Below are positions 23,760 through 35,910 of a stretch of DNA of 64,000 bases, piece after piece (within the stretch, counting starts at the first letter, position 1; every line of letters begins with the position of its first letter). A program made the position numbers and the translations under genes. This stretch comes from Symbiotaphrina buchneri. Its lineage: Eukaryota > Ascomycota > Symbiotaphrinales > Symbiotaphrinaceae. Under the pieces are notes generated by a model. It was not told where the DNA came from. It worked only from the letters and a program-made list of their open reading frames with translations, and ran no database searches. Where the stretch lies: NCBI GenBank assembly GCA_001599915.1, contig BCIG01000025.1, positions 248,001-312,000 on the forward strand, read 5' to 3'.

Positions 23760-26700
23760 CTAATTCATCAAGAGCTTAGACGCCTTATCTCTTAGCTGAG
23801 AAGCAAGGTGCTGCATATTTTGAGTAAATCTGAGATCCACACCAACCGCAGCACCTCTGAAAATATTCTGTATGTCTTCGTGGCTCAGATGATGCAGCGG
23901 ACCTCCTTCATTTCGAAAACCTTCGGCAATGGGCTCGTATTTGCTCATAGCGGCCAGTTCCTGCGACTCGTGATAAGAGTATCGCTGGATGAAACGATAA
24001 AACCACTGCTCGTTCCGTTGCTCCCAGCGGTGCTCCCGACCCACGGCTTGTTCTTCGGAGGGAGTATTCGGTGCGCTTTGGAATAAGGTCATATTCCAAC
24101 AACGATGATGCAGGTCGAGACCGACGCCTCCAACACTGTGCGCACAGATGAGGATCTCAATGTCATCATCTTGGTTGAACCGCTCGACCAGGTCTTGTCT
24201 ATCCGCGCGCCCTAGGCCAGAATGTAGAGCTTCGACGCGGAAATGCTTTGCGCCTAGATACTGTCACCAAATGTCAGTCGTAGTAAACAACATCAAGAGG
24301 TATCACGTACATTCTCAAAAGTAATTTGCCCAACTGACGAAGGTGACCACCTTGTGGCTTCGTTCAACAACACAGTGGTTGATAATCTCATCCATAGCCT
24401 CCAGCTTCGGAAATCCTTCGTGCATGTGCTTGACTGCGTCCTTCAGCGAAGTTGGGAGCCTCTCATACCCTTGCAGAATTTCTTGGATAGAATTCTCCAA
24501 CTTGTATGGCCTTCACGGATTTGTTGGATGTCTTCCGCAGAGTAATCGAGAAACGTTCGCTTTTCGGGCTCGACAGGCGTCTCAATCTCGACAGACACTT
24601 CAGTGTCCTCAGAATCCGCCGAGGCCCCGATATTGCCCTATAGTGGCATCAGTAGTTGGTATGTGAATCCGGTCGCAGGGTTGTTCCAGTGATGATCAGC
24701 GTCATCTGCAGGTTCTTGCGAATGGAAATCATCGTCTTCCGCATTCTCCTTTTCCTTATTTTTTGGTGGTTGAGCGACGGCGTCGGTCAAGGGCAAAGCC
24801 AATTGGATGAAGTCGGACATTATGGCAAGCTTGCGGAATTGTGTCATATCCCGCCTTGGCTTTCTGTCTTTCCTTTAGTTATGATGGTTGATTTGTACAG
24901 TTCCAGAAGGGCTTGCTCGGCCATACTCCAATACTCGGCTTGCTCGTCAGGGGTCCAGGAGACTCGAATAGTTGAAGTATGCATCCTTCGGATGGCTTTA
25001 CCAATGATGCATTCCGGATTTTCGGGACCGAAGATATCTTTTGCTTCAGGAATGGTGCTGTGATGAGGTAGCTTGGATCTTGTCGTCGACGGTAGCGGCT
25101 GTTTTCGTCCATAGAGGCCGGACAAACTTGCGGAAGGCGTAGGCCGAAAGACAATGTTTGACGTTCGAATTGACGTCGAATGGATCGGTATCATCAAATG
25201 TCTGCCAGTCTTCCCGTTGCAAAAACTCGAGGACTCCGATAAAGTCTTCAAGGTCGTTGGTTATCGGGGTAGCTGAGTGGAGATGTCGGTATTCTGCAAT
25301 GAGCTCGCAGATAGCGGCTGCACGGACACGGCCGTAACCACCTTTGATCTTGTGGCCTTCGTCGAGCATCACCCTAGCAAAACAGCCTTCCAATATGTTC
25401 GAAGCTTCTCTGGCTTCTTCACCGAACAACAGTCTCCTTCGCCCATTTTCTCCTCGTAACGAGGGCTGGGCGGGTGATAATTACACCACGCCTCATATGA
25501 CGATAGGACAATGACGTTATCCTTCGCTGGTGTCTTTTGGAAGATGTCATGGTCCCGAGTCAGCTTCTTGTTGTTGCTGCGAGCGAATACCGGATGACGT
25601 CGAGGCCTGAATCTCCCGCCAGGGCCCTGAATTTCTCCATCCAGGTTGTGCAAATGCTCGATGGCACGATGAGCAACGTCGGGCCTTCTGCATTGCCTTT
25701 TGATGCCGAGATGATCAACAAGGCGATGGTCACGACGCTCTTGCCTGACCCACAGAAGTCGGCAAGGATTGAGCTCTTGAGAGGACCACTCTCGACGTCC
25801 AGGGTCCAAGCGACAGCGATAACCTGGTGAGGTTTGAGGGGAACGTTGAGGCCTTTGATTCGAGGGTCAGAAGGATCAACGCCAATCTTCCGGCATGAAT
25901 TGAGGTAGTCTTTTCGCTGGAAACGCTCGTCGTCCATTTCAAGGAGCACTTCAAGCTGCTGTTCATGCAACGAGAACGTCCAATCTGTCTCGCGGGATCC
26001 AGCGATATCCCCAGAATCCGTTGCAGTCAGACTTCCCATCACTCCTACAATCCCTTGGGTGTGGATATGGTCAAGAGGGTACGGAATGCTTTCGCGACCT
26101 GTCTTACGATATGACAGTCCATTGTGGATTTGTCGATAAAGGCGTCCCTGCCCCTTCTTGGGCGCCTTCTCCTGTGCATCCCATTCATCTTCATGGTCGG
26201 GATAGTGATCATCTGGCCATTCCCAACCAGAAGGATATAGACGGGCGTCCTTCTCTAATTTTATCGTCCTATTCGAGGCTGGTTGAGACCTAGTGGCATA
26301 TGCCGCTCGTTGTTTGTCTTGATGAAAGAGACATTAGCACAAGTTCAAACCTATGAAAAGGAAGAAATGCTTTTACATACCGCTGGACCGCGCTGACCAG
26401 TCAATTCCTTGACTGAGAACCGTAGGAGCGCATAAGCACTATCCATTCTTGCATGACTTAGCTTTTGCGGTTTGAAAAAAGGAATGCCTGATTCCTTGAT
26501 GAGTCGTATGACTGCCCGAGCCCATAAATCCCTTGCCCCTTCGAGGTCTTTTGAGTCGAAGTAATTCTTCTCTCGTGATCTGATGTATCTCCGAAGTTCC
26601 TTCTGAGGGATCCTGCTGCGGTTCTCTTCCTTCTCCTTCAAACGGGCGTCCTTGATGAGCTCATCCACGATGACTCTGATAATGTTGACCGTCCCATCTT

Positions 26701-26809
26701 TGGCTTTTCTGGACACAATCTGGCTCCAGACTTCATCAAACTGAGCGTAGCTGAGCCGCAGTGCTGATGCAACATCGCCCTTCGTATGGTATTTTGTCGT
26801 CGGTGCCAT
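23760..26809 (-). pseudogene. SNF2-family helicase/ATPase gene, decayed
   Basis: The start at 26809 (MAPTTKYHTKGDVASALRLS) opens a 143-codon N-terminal piece (26381-26809) with no known domain. The ATPase follows: LKPHQVIAVAWTLDVESG, then the P-loop ILADFCGSGKSVVTIAL near 25680-25750, LIVPSSICTTW, and DEGHKIKG (motif II) near 25360. A 50-nt intron fits at 24261-24310. The C-terminal helicase half ends in YLGAKHFRVEALHSGLGRAD, SVGGVGLDLHHRCWNMTLFQ and a motif VI relic QAVGREHRWEQRNEQWFYRF. The frame shifts between the P-loop and motif II at least twice, again near 25060, and there is an in-frame stop just before the 24310 donor. The junction of the N-terminal piece to the ATPase is also unresolved. 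I read it as a host SNF2-like gene in decay. Sequencing error is a less likely alternative, since neighbouring genes are intact. Confidence 0.7.
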
Positions 26810-26900
26810 AATTGTATCTCCTTGAACAAATCTCGTGACTGTGATCAAGCCTGAAGCGGATAGGAGAATGGTGAGGGAGCAGGTGGGTGTCAGTGGTAGC

Positions 26901-26963
26901 AAGGAGCAAGAGGAAGGCGAGGAGCAAGAAGAAGGTAAGGAGCAAGAGGAAGGTGAGGAGCCG
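26901..26963. repeat. 18-bp tandem repeat, 3.4 units
   Basis: The unit is near AGGAGCAAGAGGAAGGTG. It lies just upstream of the SNF2-like gene and is purine-rich on the plus strand. Confidence 0.8.
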
Positions 26964-28406
26964 TTTTAATCATTATTATGATATTCTTTATTACTTTTTA
27001 ACTTGTACTATAAGTTAAAAACAGAAGATATAATAGCCAGAGGGCTCCAGCTTTCAAAGATGGTATAAATGTTTCTGCAAAGTCAAAGGATAACCAAGGG
27101 TCCTGACCTGCTATAGCAAGGGCTGAATTCATATGAAGAAGGACATGATAGAAGGATGTTGATGTAAACTGCAGGATGCCCAAGGAGAGGGAAGCAACTG
27201 TGTCCGCTGACTGGGGTGGCTTATTTTATATCACAATCCAGCGTTTGCTAGACGCAAACAGACCCCGCACGCTAGTTACACATAGCAAACTTGGTATAGT
27301 AACTGGCAAGGAGTAAATGTGAGAGGAGAGATCAAGCAGGGGAAAAGAGCAAACACACTAGAATCACCAGGTAGCCATTAAAGAGTGAAGTAAAAAAGGG
27401 GGGTTGCCCTAGAATGACCATTGAAATATTGTGAGTGAACTGAAGAGGAGGGGAAAACAAACAGACCTAGAGTAGGGAGTGAACGCTTCATGTATCACTA
27501 GTGATGCGCAAGTAGTGGATCAGATATGCAGGGATAGTGAATAAAAGCCATAGTTTGCAAAAGAGGAGAACCGGAACTATAGGAGAGGTTAAGTGGGTCT
27601 TTTAGACGACGATGTGTAAGCTCAGACAAGGACGCGCATCTGTAGTGAGTCTGGGATGCGCGTAGGTTAGCAAAGATAATTGCCTTGTGGGTATGAAGGA
27701 GAGGCAAAGGGCAAGGGCCAGCAACAGTCGACAGAGTTGAACGCTTGAGACCAGTGCGGAGCGTTGTGATACTCTTGACGAATAACGGAACCGAATGTGG
27801 TTTTCTGCTTCCTTTCCGTTCCTGGAGGGAGAGTAGGTATCGTAGCCCGGGGATACCTGTCATGTACGGCAGAGCGGCTAGAGTTCCGATGATGGGATAA
27901 TCGTAGTAGGTGTGGAAGTATCCTGAACGGACAGTGTCAAACTGACTTCACAACAGGTGAGCATTCCCATAAGGGTACAGCACTAGAGAGATCCCATCTA
28001 GCGCATCAAGACTGTGCCTTGGACAGCGATAGTTAGCAGATGAGTTTGAGCTGGAATGGAGAAGTCTGCAGCACGCTGAGTTGATTGTGAAAATAACGAA
28101 TCTAAAACTTCAATCCCTGATAAAGGGGCCCATGAGCTATGCCAATGTCCAGTTGAAGGACTCCTAGACGCCGTTGAGGGGTCGTTTTGAACATGTCCCA
28201 TGTATATCATCCTATCATATGCAGTCGTAAATCGTCTAGTTGATGACGCCACCATGCAGCCCAAGTCCCAAAAGTTGATTTGTCCCGTACGACCTAAGGC
28301 TTGCTTTTTAGACGCCTGCCGTGTTGAACCTCTCAAAACCATATAACGCGCCAATTATGCTCCGGATCTGCAAGTTTTGCTGAGCGATTTGATAGGTGCC
28401 AGACTG
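26964..28406. other. Gap between the SNF2 relic and MTHFR
   Basis: Two minus-strand open frames of about 120 codons (27498-27863 and 27998-28354) lack recognisable domains and have no supporting splice structure, so I do not call them. The first 300 bp are AT-rich. Some short direct echoes occur around 27340-27470 but no clear element. Confidence 0.4.
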
Positions 28407-30474
28407 CTATTCAATAGAGACCTGATTAGTCCCATTTGACAGCCCCGCTATGGCCCCGTCAGCCTCCGAGGTATGATCCAGTACCGCCGGGCTGTCAATG
28501 GTTTCCAGCCTGAGGCCCTCGAACAAGGGGAAGATGCCATCTGGATTGCGGAAATCATTATGCACTAAGTAACATCAGTAGAGCTCCGCAGATAATGGCT
28601 GGTCAGACTAACCAATATTCACCAAATACCATGTCTCCATTATATTCTGGATCAGATGTCGACTAGGACTGGATGGAGGATAGCAACTCGCCCAGTCCAT
28701 GCCCAGCCTATAGGCCTCGTCCTTCCATGCCATGAAGCTGACAGATTCGACAATGGTAGGCTGAACGATCTCCTTGCCAGGGAAGACGCCCCACGTCACA
28801 GCATTTGGCCCATCGCTGGGGGCATTTGTCTTAAGATCACCAGATCTGTTGACTGCATAGTAAGTCAGATCAGGATTGCGCTCAATCCTCGTCAATAGTT
28901 CGGCTATGAGCTCAGGAGAGACCAGAAGCTCAAGATACGCTTTTTGGTAGACGTAACCGTTCGGGGGTCCCCAGCCATACACAGGATGAGAAGACCGAGC
29001 GCTGTCAACTGCCGGTTGGGAGTTGATGGTCAAAAAGCCTCGTCGGTTTAAGTCCAGCAAGCCCTTCTTCAGCACATCTGCCTCACTGGTGATTGGGGAT
29101 TCGCTCCAAGGCAGACTGTCAAGGCGGCCCTCCAAATAACGCACAAAAAGCTCAGCAATATCTTTGACAGACCGTGGCTCCCCCCATAGCTTTACGTTTT
29201 GCTCGTTTGTGCCTTTCAAGCGAATCCCGTAGGCATCAAGTTCCCCAAAGGCCGGTGATCTAGAGTCACCCCACCGTCCATTAGGAAACTCATCCCAGTC
29301 TTGAGTGCGCATAATGTATGACTTGTTTCTGTTACGCCAAAAAATTGGCCGGACGTTTTCTTCTCGTCGGTTCAAGGCCAAGGACTGTCTCCAGGGGAGG
29401 GGTTGCTTGAGCGGGGTCTCGACTGATGGAGTGAGCTTCAGTTCCTCCAGCACCATGCGAGTTGCTTGTGCCAGATTCATGGTGTAGCTGCGAAATTGTC
29501 AGTGACCCCGTTGACTAGGGATAGCTGTTCACTCACAAATGCAAAGACAAGATGCCGGCTTCCAGGATCCTGCGACACATCTCGGCTACCAAACCTTTGC
29601 CGATTTCTCGTACAGCAGCGTCGTCGTTTTTCACGGATTCCAAAGCCTTGTTCCAGTGTGGGGGAACGTGACACTTCGTCCAGGTAGCTCTCCTCATAAA
29701 GGCTGCATATGTATGAATGGGCATAATGCCGGGTATGATGGGGACTGTGATGCCTCTGGCGCGAACCTTGCCCACCCAATCCAAGAAGATGTCCACGTCA
29801 TAGAACATTTGAGTGATGATAAAGGTCGCTCCTGCATCGACCTTTTCCTTCAGATGGTCCATGAGGACTTCCGGGTCTTCCCCATCTTCGCAGCCCTCAG
29901 GATACCCGGCTACTCCAATATCAAAGTGATTCCCATACGTATCTCGGATATACGCCACCAGGTCCTTTGCGTAGCGGAAACCGCCATGAGTGACTTCCCA
30001 TCTCTCTTTATCCCTGGGCGGGTCACCTCGCAGAGCCAAGATGTTCGTGCAGCCGGCACGGTATGCGTCCTTCAATGCATGCTCTAGCTTGCTCTTTTCC
30101 ATACCCGTGCATGTTAGGTGCATGCAAGTCTCCAGGCCATACATACTCTGCGCAACGTTGACCATTTCGCAAGTCAGATCCGACAGATGGCCACCAGCAC
30201 CCCATGTAATGTCAATGAAGGCAGGCCCAAGGCCGTGCATACGGTCCAGTCCTGTTCAGGTATGTAAACGAAGGTTTTAGAACTGGGAAACTTCCCACTC
30301 ACGTTCATAGAGATTTTGGACACCCTGCAAACGGAGAGACGGGTTACTAAACTAAACGCCAGGACAGGGCGGGGACAGACTACTTACTTGGGCCGTCTTC
30401 GGAGGGAAGAACTCAAACGAGTATATCGGCTTCCCGGATTCGTAGGCCTCTGCCAGCTTTTGGGAGATATGCAT
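28407..30474 (-). CDS. MET13: Methylenetetrahydrofolate reductase, MET13 type (5 exons)
   Basis: Exons are 30388-30474, 30303-30324 (a 22-nt micro-exon), 29537-30251, 28613-29487 and 28407-28564. They join in phase to 618 residues. The N-terminal TIM-barrel reductase domain starts MHISQKLAEAYESGKPIYSF, with EFFPPKT, then FIDITWGAGG, CMHLTCTGME, NILALRGDPPRDKERWE, and HFYTMNLAQAT across an exon junction. The C-terminal half (from about residue 300) is the eukaryotic regulatory domain that binds S-adenosylmethionine in this family. The enzyme reduces 5,10-methylene-THF to 5-methyl-THF for methionine synthesis in the cytosol. The N-terminus resembles yeast Met13 (GVQNLYxRxDRM) rather than Met12. 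It is divergent to URA5 with a 725-bp shared promoter. Confidence 0.94.
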
Positions 30475-31199
30475 CTTGCCAAGTGCAACAGCGACCAATG
30501 CTCAAGGAGCTAGAAGCCAGGAAGATAGTCAGAATGTGAGAGCTTGAATTATCCAGGTGAGACCTCTATTTCTACCTCAACCAAAATAGCGGACGCGGGC
30601 CCAGCGATCAGCCAGCTTACGGCACATGTGAGAGAAGAAGGGGATCTGTAGAAAGGGGGTTGTGATTCGCGGCGACCGCAGCTGCTTATATCTCACAGCC
30701 TGGTTCGATGGAGGGGTAGCCGACGGGGCGGTGTGGACTGCTGGCAAAGAATGCAATATCGATACAGACAGGACGACAGAATTGTACTGTGCGACGTGTG
30801 ACGCTGCCCTGCTCGAACAAGCCACGGGCACAAAACACCGTCCGAAGAGAAAGGACTTTAATGTTCAGCAGGAAAAGCAGTCAGCATTGGAGGAGTACTG
30901 CTGGAAAAGATGTCGAGTACACCGGACCTAATAATTAAGGCCTTAGGGTAGGTAGGTACCTTGTAGGTGTAAATCTTACCTAGCAGGTTAAGCTGGTGCA
31001 GGCTAGCTGGGAGGCTAAAGTACCTTACTCGTTACAGGTTAGGTAAGTTGCCGATTGGCAGAAAATCCAACCATCAAATCAGCCTCGCCAGTACAATCGT
31101 GAGCGAATCTATCCATTAACCCCGCGACAAGACCCTCGCAGCCATTTGATGACCTCTTGTTGTGCTGCCTGACGACGCGCAGCAAAACATTGTGCCGTC
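30475..31199. promoter_or_regulatory. Shared MTHFR/URA5 promoter region
   Basis: This is a head-to-head gap of 725 bp. Between about 30934 and 31050 it carries repeated TAAGG/ACCTTA-type words (GGTAGGTAGGTACCTTG, CTTACCTAGCAGG, AGTACCTTACTCG, GGTTAGGTAAG). This is the promoter palindrome family seen in other gaps. Confidence 0.6.
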
Positions 31200-31898
31200 A
31201 TGGCGAGCGACGATTACAAGGCCGACTTTCTGAAAAAATGCATCAATGAGAACGTGTTGAAGTTTGGTACCTTTGAACTAAAATCCAAACGAATATCGCC
31301 TTACTTCTTCAACGCTGGCCTTTTCCATCGTGCCGATCTGCTTAGATCCATCACCACTGCCTTTGCCGAAACAATCAATTCTTACCTCAAGACCTCAGAC
31401 TTGAAGTTTGACGTCCTCTTCGGTCCCGCTTACAAAGGTATCCCGCTTGCAGCAGCTACCGTGGAGAAGCTCGCGGCTTTGAACCCGCAAGAGTTTGGGA
31501 CATTGAGCTACTCATTCAACCGAAAAGAGGCCAAGGACCATGGTGAAGGGGGAAACATCGTTGGTTGTCCACTGAGAGGGAGGAAAGTGGTAATTGTGGA
31601 TGATGTCATCACCGCAGGCACCGCCATCCGAGAGGCCATAGAGATCATCAAACGGGAGGGAGGGGAACTCGTTGGCATCATAGTGGCATTGGACCGGATG
31701 GAGAAAATACCGAGCGCCACGGATGATGACGGGTTACCCCGTCCGAGCACGATAGGAGAAGTCAAGAGACAGTACGGTATCCCCGTGCTGTCCATCTTGA
31801 CTCTGGACGACTTAGTTGAGGGTATCACTGGATTAGCGAGACCGGAAGATATCGAAAGGGTGCAGGAGTACAGAAAGAAGTACAAGGCTTCAGATTGA
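31200..31898 (+). CDS. URA5: Orotate phosphoribosyltransferase
   Basis: A single exon of 232 residues. The PRPP-binding signature [17 protein letters not shown] lies at about residues 129-145. The substrate-side segments [13 protein letters not shown] and [16 protein letters not shown] are intact. The enzyme joins orotate to PRPP, giving OMP, the fifth step of pyrimidine synthesis, as a cytosolic homodimer. The length is normal for fungal Ura5 (about 225-235). The ATG is the first in frame and starts [20 protein letters not shown], as in homologues. Confidence 0.95.
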   Translation: MASDDYKADFLKKCINENVLKFGTFELKSKRISPYFFNAGLFHRADLLRSITTAFAETINSYLKTSDLKFDVLFGPAYKGIPLAAATVEKLAALNPQEFGTLSYSFNRKEAKDHGEGGNIVGCPLRGRKVVIVDDVITAGTAIREAIEIIKREGGELVGIIVALDRMEKIPSATDDDGLPRPSTIGEVKRQYGIPVLSILTLDDLVEGITGLARPEDIERVQEYRKKYKASD

Positions 31899-32064
31899 TT
31901 GATGATTGAAGGCCTGGAGCTACAGAGGGCCTACGCATCCTGAGCTTCAGAAACACGGAATGTCAGGCATCGAAACGGGACGCTTCTTCCATTGCAGAAA
32001 CGATGCCAACCAGTAACTCCTTGTAAATCTTAGCAAACGCCAAACCTCTATCCTAACTATGTCA

Positions 32065-34242
32065 TCAACGCCGCTGCGTCTTGCCCATTCCGCGCTTGCC
32101 GGAGAACTAAAAGCGGACTGTCAGTGGTGCAGCTAAAAGGGGGAAAATGCCGGACGATGCTCACCAGATGCTTAGGAAGAGCGGAGGTAGTGTGCCTGTC
32201 CGCTTCACCTTGTCTAGCCATGCGATTCATCTTCTTCTGCCCCAATTTTGCCAGTCGATCCGCTTTACTGCGGGCAGTCATATCCGTCACTCCGTCTTCA
32301 CGCCTGTTACTTTGACTGCGCGCTCGACTCTTCGCCCGCAGCAAAGTCGCCTCTCGACCAGTAGAAGGTGTATCGATATCCATTGCGTCATCAAGGCCTG
32401 CCCCACTCCTGGCAGCACTCCGGCCACGGGATTGCGACCGAGCACGCGCGGACAACGATGCTGTGTTCAGACCAAGCGAGTCTAGGTGGCTCTCCATATC
32501 TGAAAGTTTCTTGGTAGTGGCCAATCGCGGGATGATCGCGCGATTCTTTAAAGACTTCTTCATCTTTGCTGCATTGCGGATGAGTTGTCTCTTCTCCCGT
32601 ATGAGCTCTGCCTTGGCCCTAATTTCCGCTTTCTCGGCATCCTCGACGTCGTCGTCGGAATCGTAGAAACCCTCAGCCTGTAACTTCTCCTCCTCTTCTT
32701 CTAGAGCCTGTAGTTTGGCCTCAATATCGGGATCGATGAAGTCGTAAACGTTCTTTCCATCGAAAACTTCCGGGACCTTGTCATGCTTCCAATCGTCATC
32801 ATCCAGAATATAGTTCTTCTTCAGGTCTATGTTGTAGACGCCGGCTCCGCCTTCCTCTTCCTCGATATCACGCTCGAGTTTGCGACGCTCCGGATCTGCC
32901 TTGTCGTACTTCTTCAGTGACTTTACCTTCTCTGGGATAAAGGCCTCGCGTTGCACACCACCCATTGGCTGTGCGACATGGATACGAGAGAGCAAGTCGC
33001 CCAGGCGGCCACCAACAACACCTGAGCTGGTGGCTCCTGCCTTCAGCTTCTGGGCCACCCTGTCCGCAATGAGACGTTCACAAGCGGCGTTGCGCACATC
33101 CATAACACCCTCGGCCGTTGTACAAGATAATTGCAACATTTCAACATCGCCAGGTTTCAATATGGATTGGAGTTGACCTTGCGTCTCCGCATCTAGATCT
33201 TCGGGTTTCACGAGATCAATCTTGTTGATGACCACGAAGACCAGTTTGTTAGCAAACAGGGGCTTAATGCTCTGAAACAGTTGAATCTGAGCAGAGACTG
33301 AATAACCGCACTGCTCCGAGAGGTCCATAAAATACAGTATAGCCGACCGTAAGTGCGCGATGGCCGTGATCGATTGCATCTCGATGGTATTCATTTCCTC
33401 CAAGGGATGATCAAGAATACCAGGCGTATCGATGGCTTGGAATCGCAGGTATTTGTAATCAAAGTGGCCCACGAATAAGCTCTTTGTAGTGAAAGCGTAG
33501 GGTTGCACATCAACGTCTGCACGAGTAACACTTCGGAGAAAGCTTGACTTGCCCACATTTGGGTAGCCGCAAATAAGGAGGGTCCTCGTGTTAGGGTCGA
33601 TCGAAGGCAGACGCATCATATGCTGCCGTACTTGTTCGAGGTATAACAGTGGATCTTTCAGTCGTCTGCAAATGGTCGCCATCCGGCCCAGTGCGGCCCT
33701 CTTCAGCTGTTTGCATTGAAATAATGACTGTGCGTACTTCAACAGACGCACGTAATCCCTGGACACGGTCTCGATGAGCCTCTTAGCGGTTGAGAGTTGG
33801 CCCAAGGCTATCCGAAAATGGTCGGCGTCATAAAGTGTATTGAGAAGATCCTTGTCTGTTTCAACCGATGATCAGTCAGAGGAATAGATCGAAATTGGAG
33901 AAATCCAGCAAGAAAGCGAAGCACTTGAGAAAACAGCAAATTTGACACTTACGAAAAGGATGTATATCTTGCAATCGAGGAAACCCCTCCAAGATGGAAC
34001 TGAGCTTTTCACAGAAGGTCTCCTGGGTATACTTGACCTTCCTCGTGTAGAAGTCTGGATCAACCAGTCAGCAATTTGGTAGAGCCTGGTGTCAAAAAGG
34101 CTGACGTACTTCTGATCCTACTGATTTTAAAGCCTGCGCGGATTTGGGTTGGGAGACGCCGCTGTGTGCGGCTCAAGACAATGTCGAGAAACTCTTGAGA
34201 GCTAGGCACCGGGGCGCTGCTGCACAAGCTTGTGGTCCTCAT
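32065..34242 (-). CDS. NOG1: Nucleolar GTP-binding protein Nog1 (4 exons)
   Basis: Exons are 34110-34242, 33953-34054, 32165-33855 and 32065-32106, joining in phase to 655 residues. The N-terminal region reads [20 protein letters not shown] and [17 protein letters not shown]. The GTPase domain shows G1 [10 protein letters not shown] near residue 175, G3 DTPGI and G4 NKID. The C-terminal half is basic and coiled. The 14-codon last exon restores the conserved tail [13 protein letters not shown]. Nog1 acts in 60S pre-ribosome maturation in the nucleolus and occupies the region of the peptide exit tunnel. The start is set at 34242; an in-frame ATG six codons upstream (34260) is possible. The first residues ([13 protein letters not shown]) differ from the usual MKTTWKD start, so a tiny additional 5' intron cannot be excluded. 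Confidence 0.92.
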
Positions 34243-34847
34243 CTTGTTTCGATGTCTCAAAGAGACCTAAACAAGCTATTCAGACAGAGAGGAGTCTCCT
34301 CAATCCGCCAGCCCCAGGTAGCGAAGATGGCAAAGGGAGTCAACACGGTCGATAATACAGGAGAGAATATGGTGGTGGCATTCGAACAAAAATTCCAGCT
34401 CGCCGCTAGTGGCTGTGGGGCTAAGGGTGGTGAAGGCGGTGTAGCGATAAGACGCGATTACATAAGGTACGGTACCTTACGGTAAGGTAGGTTATGGAGT
34501 AAGGGGTGTACCGTCTTGGCGTGGTTAGCGCTCGGACCCCTTTGCGACTGCATTATTATCAGGGAGTTTCATGTCCAGCCGTGCTGGATCACTCTATCGC
34601 CATCGACACAGTTATATGGCCGTGCTTTCGAGGTAGGACATGGAATTCAAAGAGTGAAATTATGGCCATAATACGCGTAGTAACGGACTATTGATCCAGG
34701 GTACTAGGCGGGGTGAGTGTCTCTGGGGTCTGGACAGGATAATATAAGGTAGCGACAGGGTCCATCCTTTTCTGAACCTAGCCGTTCCCACGTCCTGTTC
34801 GGGCCATGCAATCCCATGGTAACCATCAAAGTGCCTCTATCGCATCG
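34243..34847. promoter_or_regulatory. NOG1 upstream region
   Basis: It contains TACGGTACCTTACGGTAAGG near 34468-34487, a palindromic ACCTTA/TAAGG arrangement. No gene is seen. On the right it meets the 3' end of the GNAT gene. Confidence 0.5.
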
Positions 34848-35910
34848 TCATCGACCTTGGAAAATTCCAAGACCTGCCTTCATTGTTAGCAGAGGACCAA
34901 ACATGAACGGCGACGGATTGCGGACCATGTCGTACCAGCCTCCTCCACCAAATTGGGCTTTACTTTCCCCGAGCTTTCGAAATCCTAGCTTCTCGTAGAA
35001 CGTGATCAGGTAGTCATGACAGATCAGGGCAATGCGATCTGCTATATGGGCTTGCGACATCCTCTGTATATAAGCTTTCATCAACGTTTTACCCAAGCCC
35101 CGATGCTGGTATTCCGGGAGGACTGCGAGCGAGTGGATGCCTAACGATCTTCCCGCTTCCTGGTGACCGAGCGGGGAGCGGTTGACAGGCGATCCCAGCT
35201 CCCAGCCGGGCGGGATCGCCATAGCCTCATCCGTAACTACATTATCATCCAGCTTGGTGGCCACGCAGTGGGCTAGCAAGATCTCCCTTGCTGCCTCTGG
35301 TCCCGGAGGTGGATCTGCATTCTGCTTCGTGAACAGGCCTAGGGATAGCTCGCCACATGTCGAAAATCGATATTGAAACTACATCACTTGTCAGCCATTT
35401 GAAATAGAAGGAGCCATAGGAAGCCACTTCGAGCACAGGAACGATGGTGCTACGATGTGGTCGAAGGAATTTCATGACGGAGAATAATAATGAGACTACA
35501 CATGGGAAAGAAATAAGAGTGCTGGGAAATCAAGGGACACGCTGGTTGTCTTCATATACATCGCATGAGAGCCGATAAATAAGTAAGATATAGTAAGTCA
35601 GGTGCTGTTGTGTATCGACCGGGGATGGAAGGCTGCCCGCCTTCTGTCTAGTAGCTCTCTGATCCTCAGAAAATGTTGCATTTTCAAGCTCGACACAGTG
35701 ATCAACATCTGCGAGAGTTAACGTCCGAACGTACGGATGTAGCTCATTCCTCTTCTCCTCTTTCTGAGCACTTTGAAAGAGGGCTATTTGTTCCCTGGCA
35801 GCGTTTGTCGCGTCCTGCTCGGCGGAAGTTCCAGAATCCTCGGGACCTGCGCTTGTCCTTGAAGACAGCAGTGATCCTCTCTCTGCTAGTGCTTGAAGAT
35901 CCCGAGGCAT
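34848..35910 (-). CDS. GNAT-family N-acetyltransferase, arylalkylamine/polyamine type (2 exons proposed)
   Basis: Proposed exons are 35620-35910 and 34848-35378, in phase, giving 273 residues. The first carries VRTLTLADVDHCVELENATF. The second starts FQYRFSTCGELSLGLFTKQN and holds the acetyl-CoA-binding core: SLGIHSLAVLPEYQHRGLGK with the Q/RxxGxG/A motif, then ADRIALICHDYLITFYEKLG and SKAQFGGGGWYDMV. This pattern is that of fungal serotonin/arylalkylamine acetyltransferase relatives (Paa1-like), which acetylate amines or polyamines in the cytosol. The intron of 241 nt is long for this genome and its donor (GTCGAT) is weak, so the exon 1 border is the least certain part. The ATG at 35910 is used; the frame is open further upstream but without ATG. 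Confidence 0.72.

Noticed and set aside
27498-28354. Two minus-strand open frames of about 120 codons
   Set aside because: No domain, no conserved start and no flanking exon that would join them.
29539-30087. Plus-strand open frame of 182 codons
   Set aside because: It lies entirely antisense to the catalytic exon of MTHFR and has no protein-family resemblance.
28407-30474. MET12-type MTHFR instead of MET13-type
   Set aside because: The N-terminal blocks follow the yeast Met13 pattern rather than Met12.
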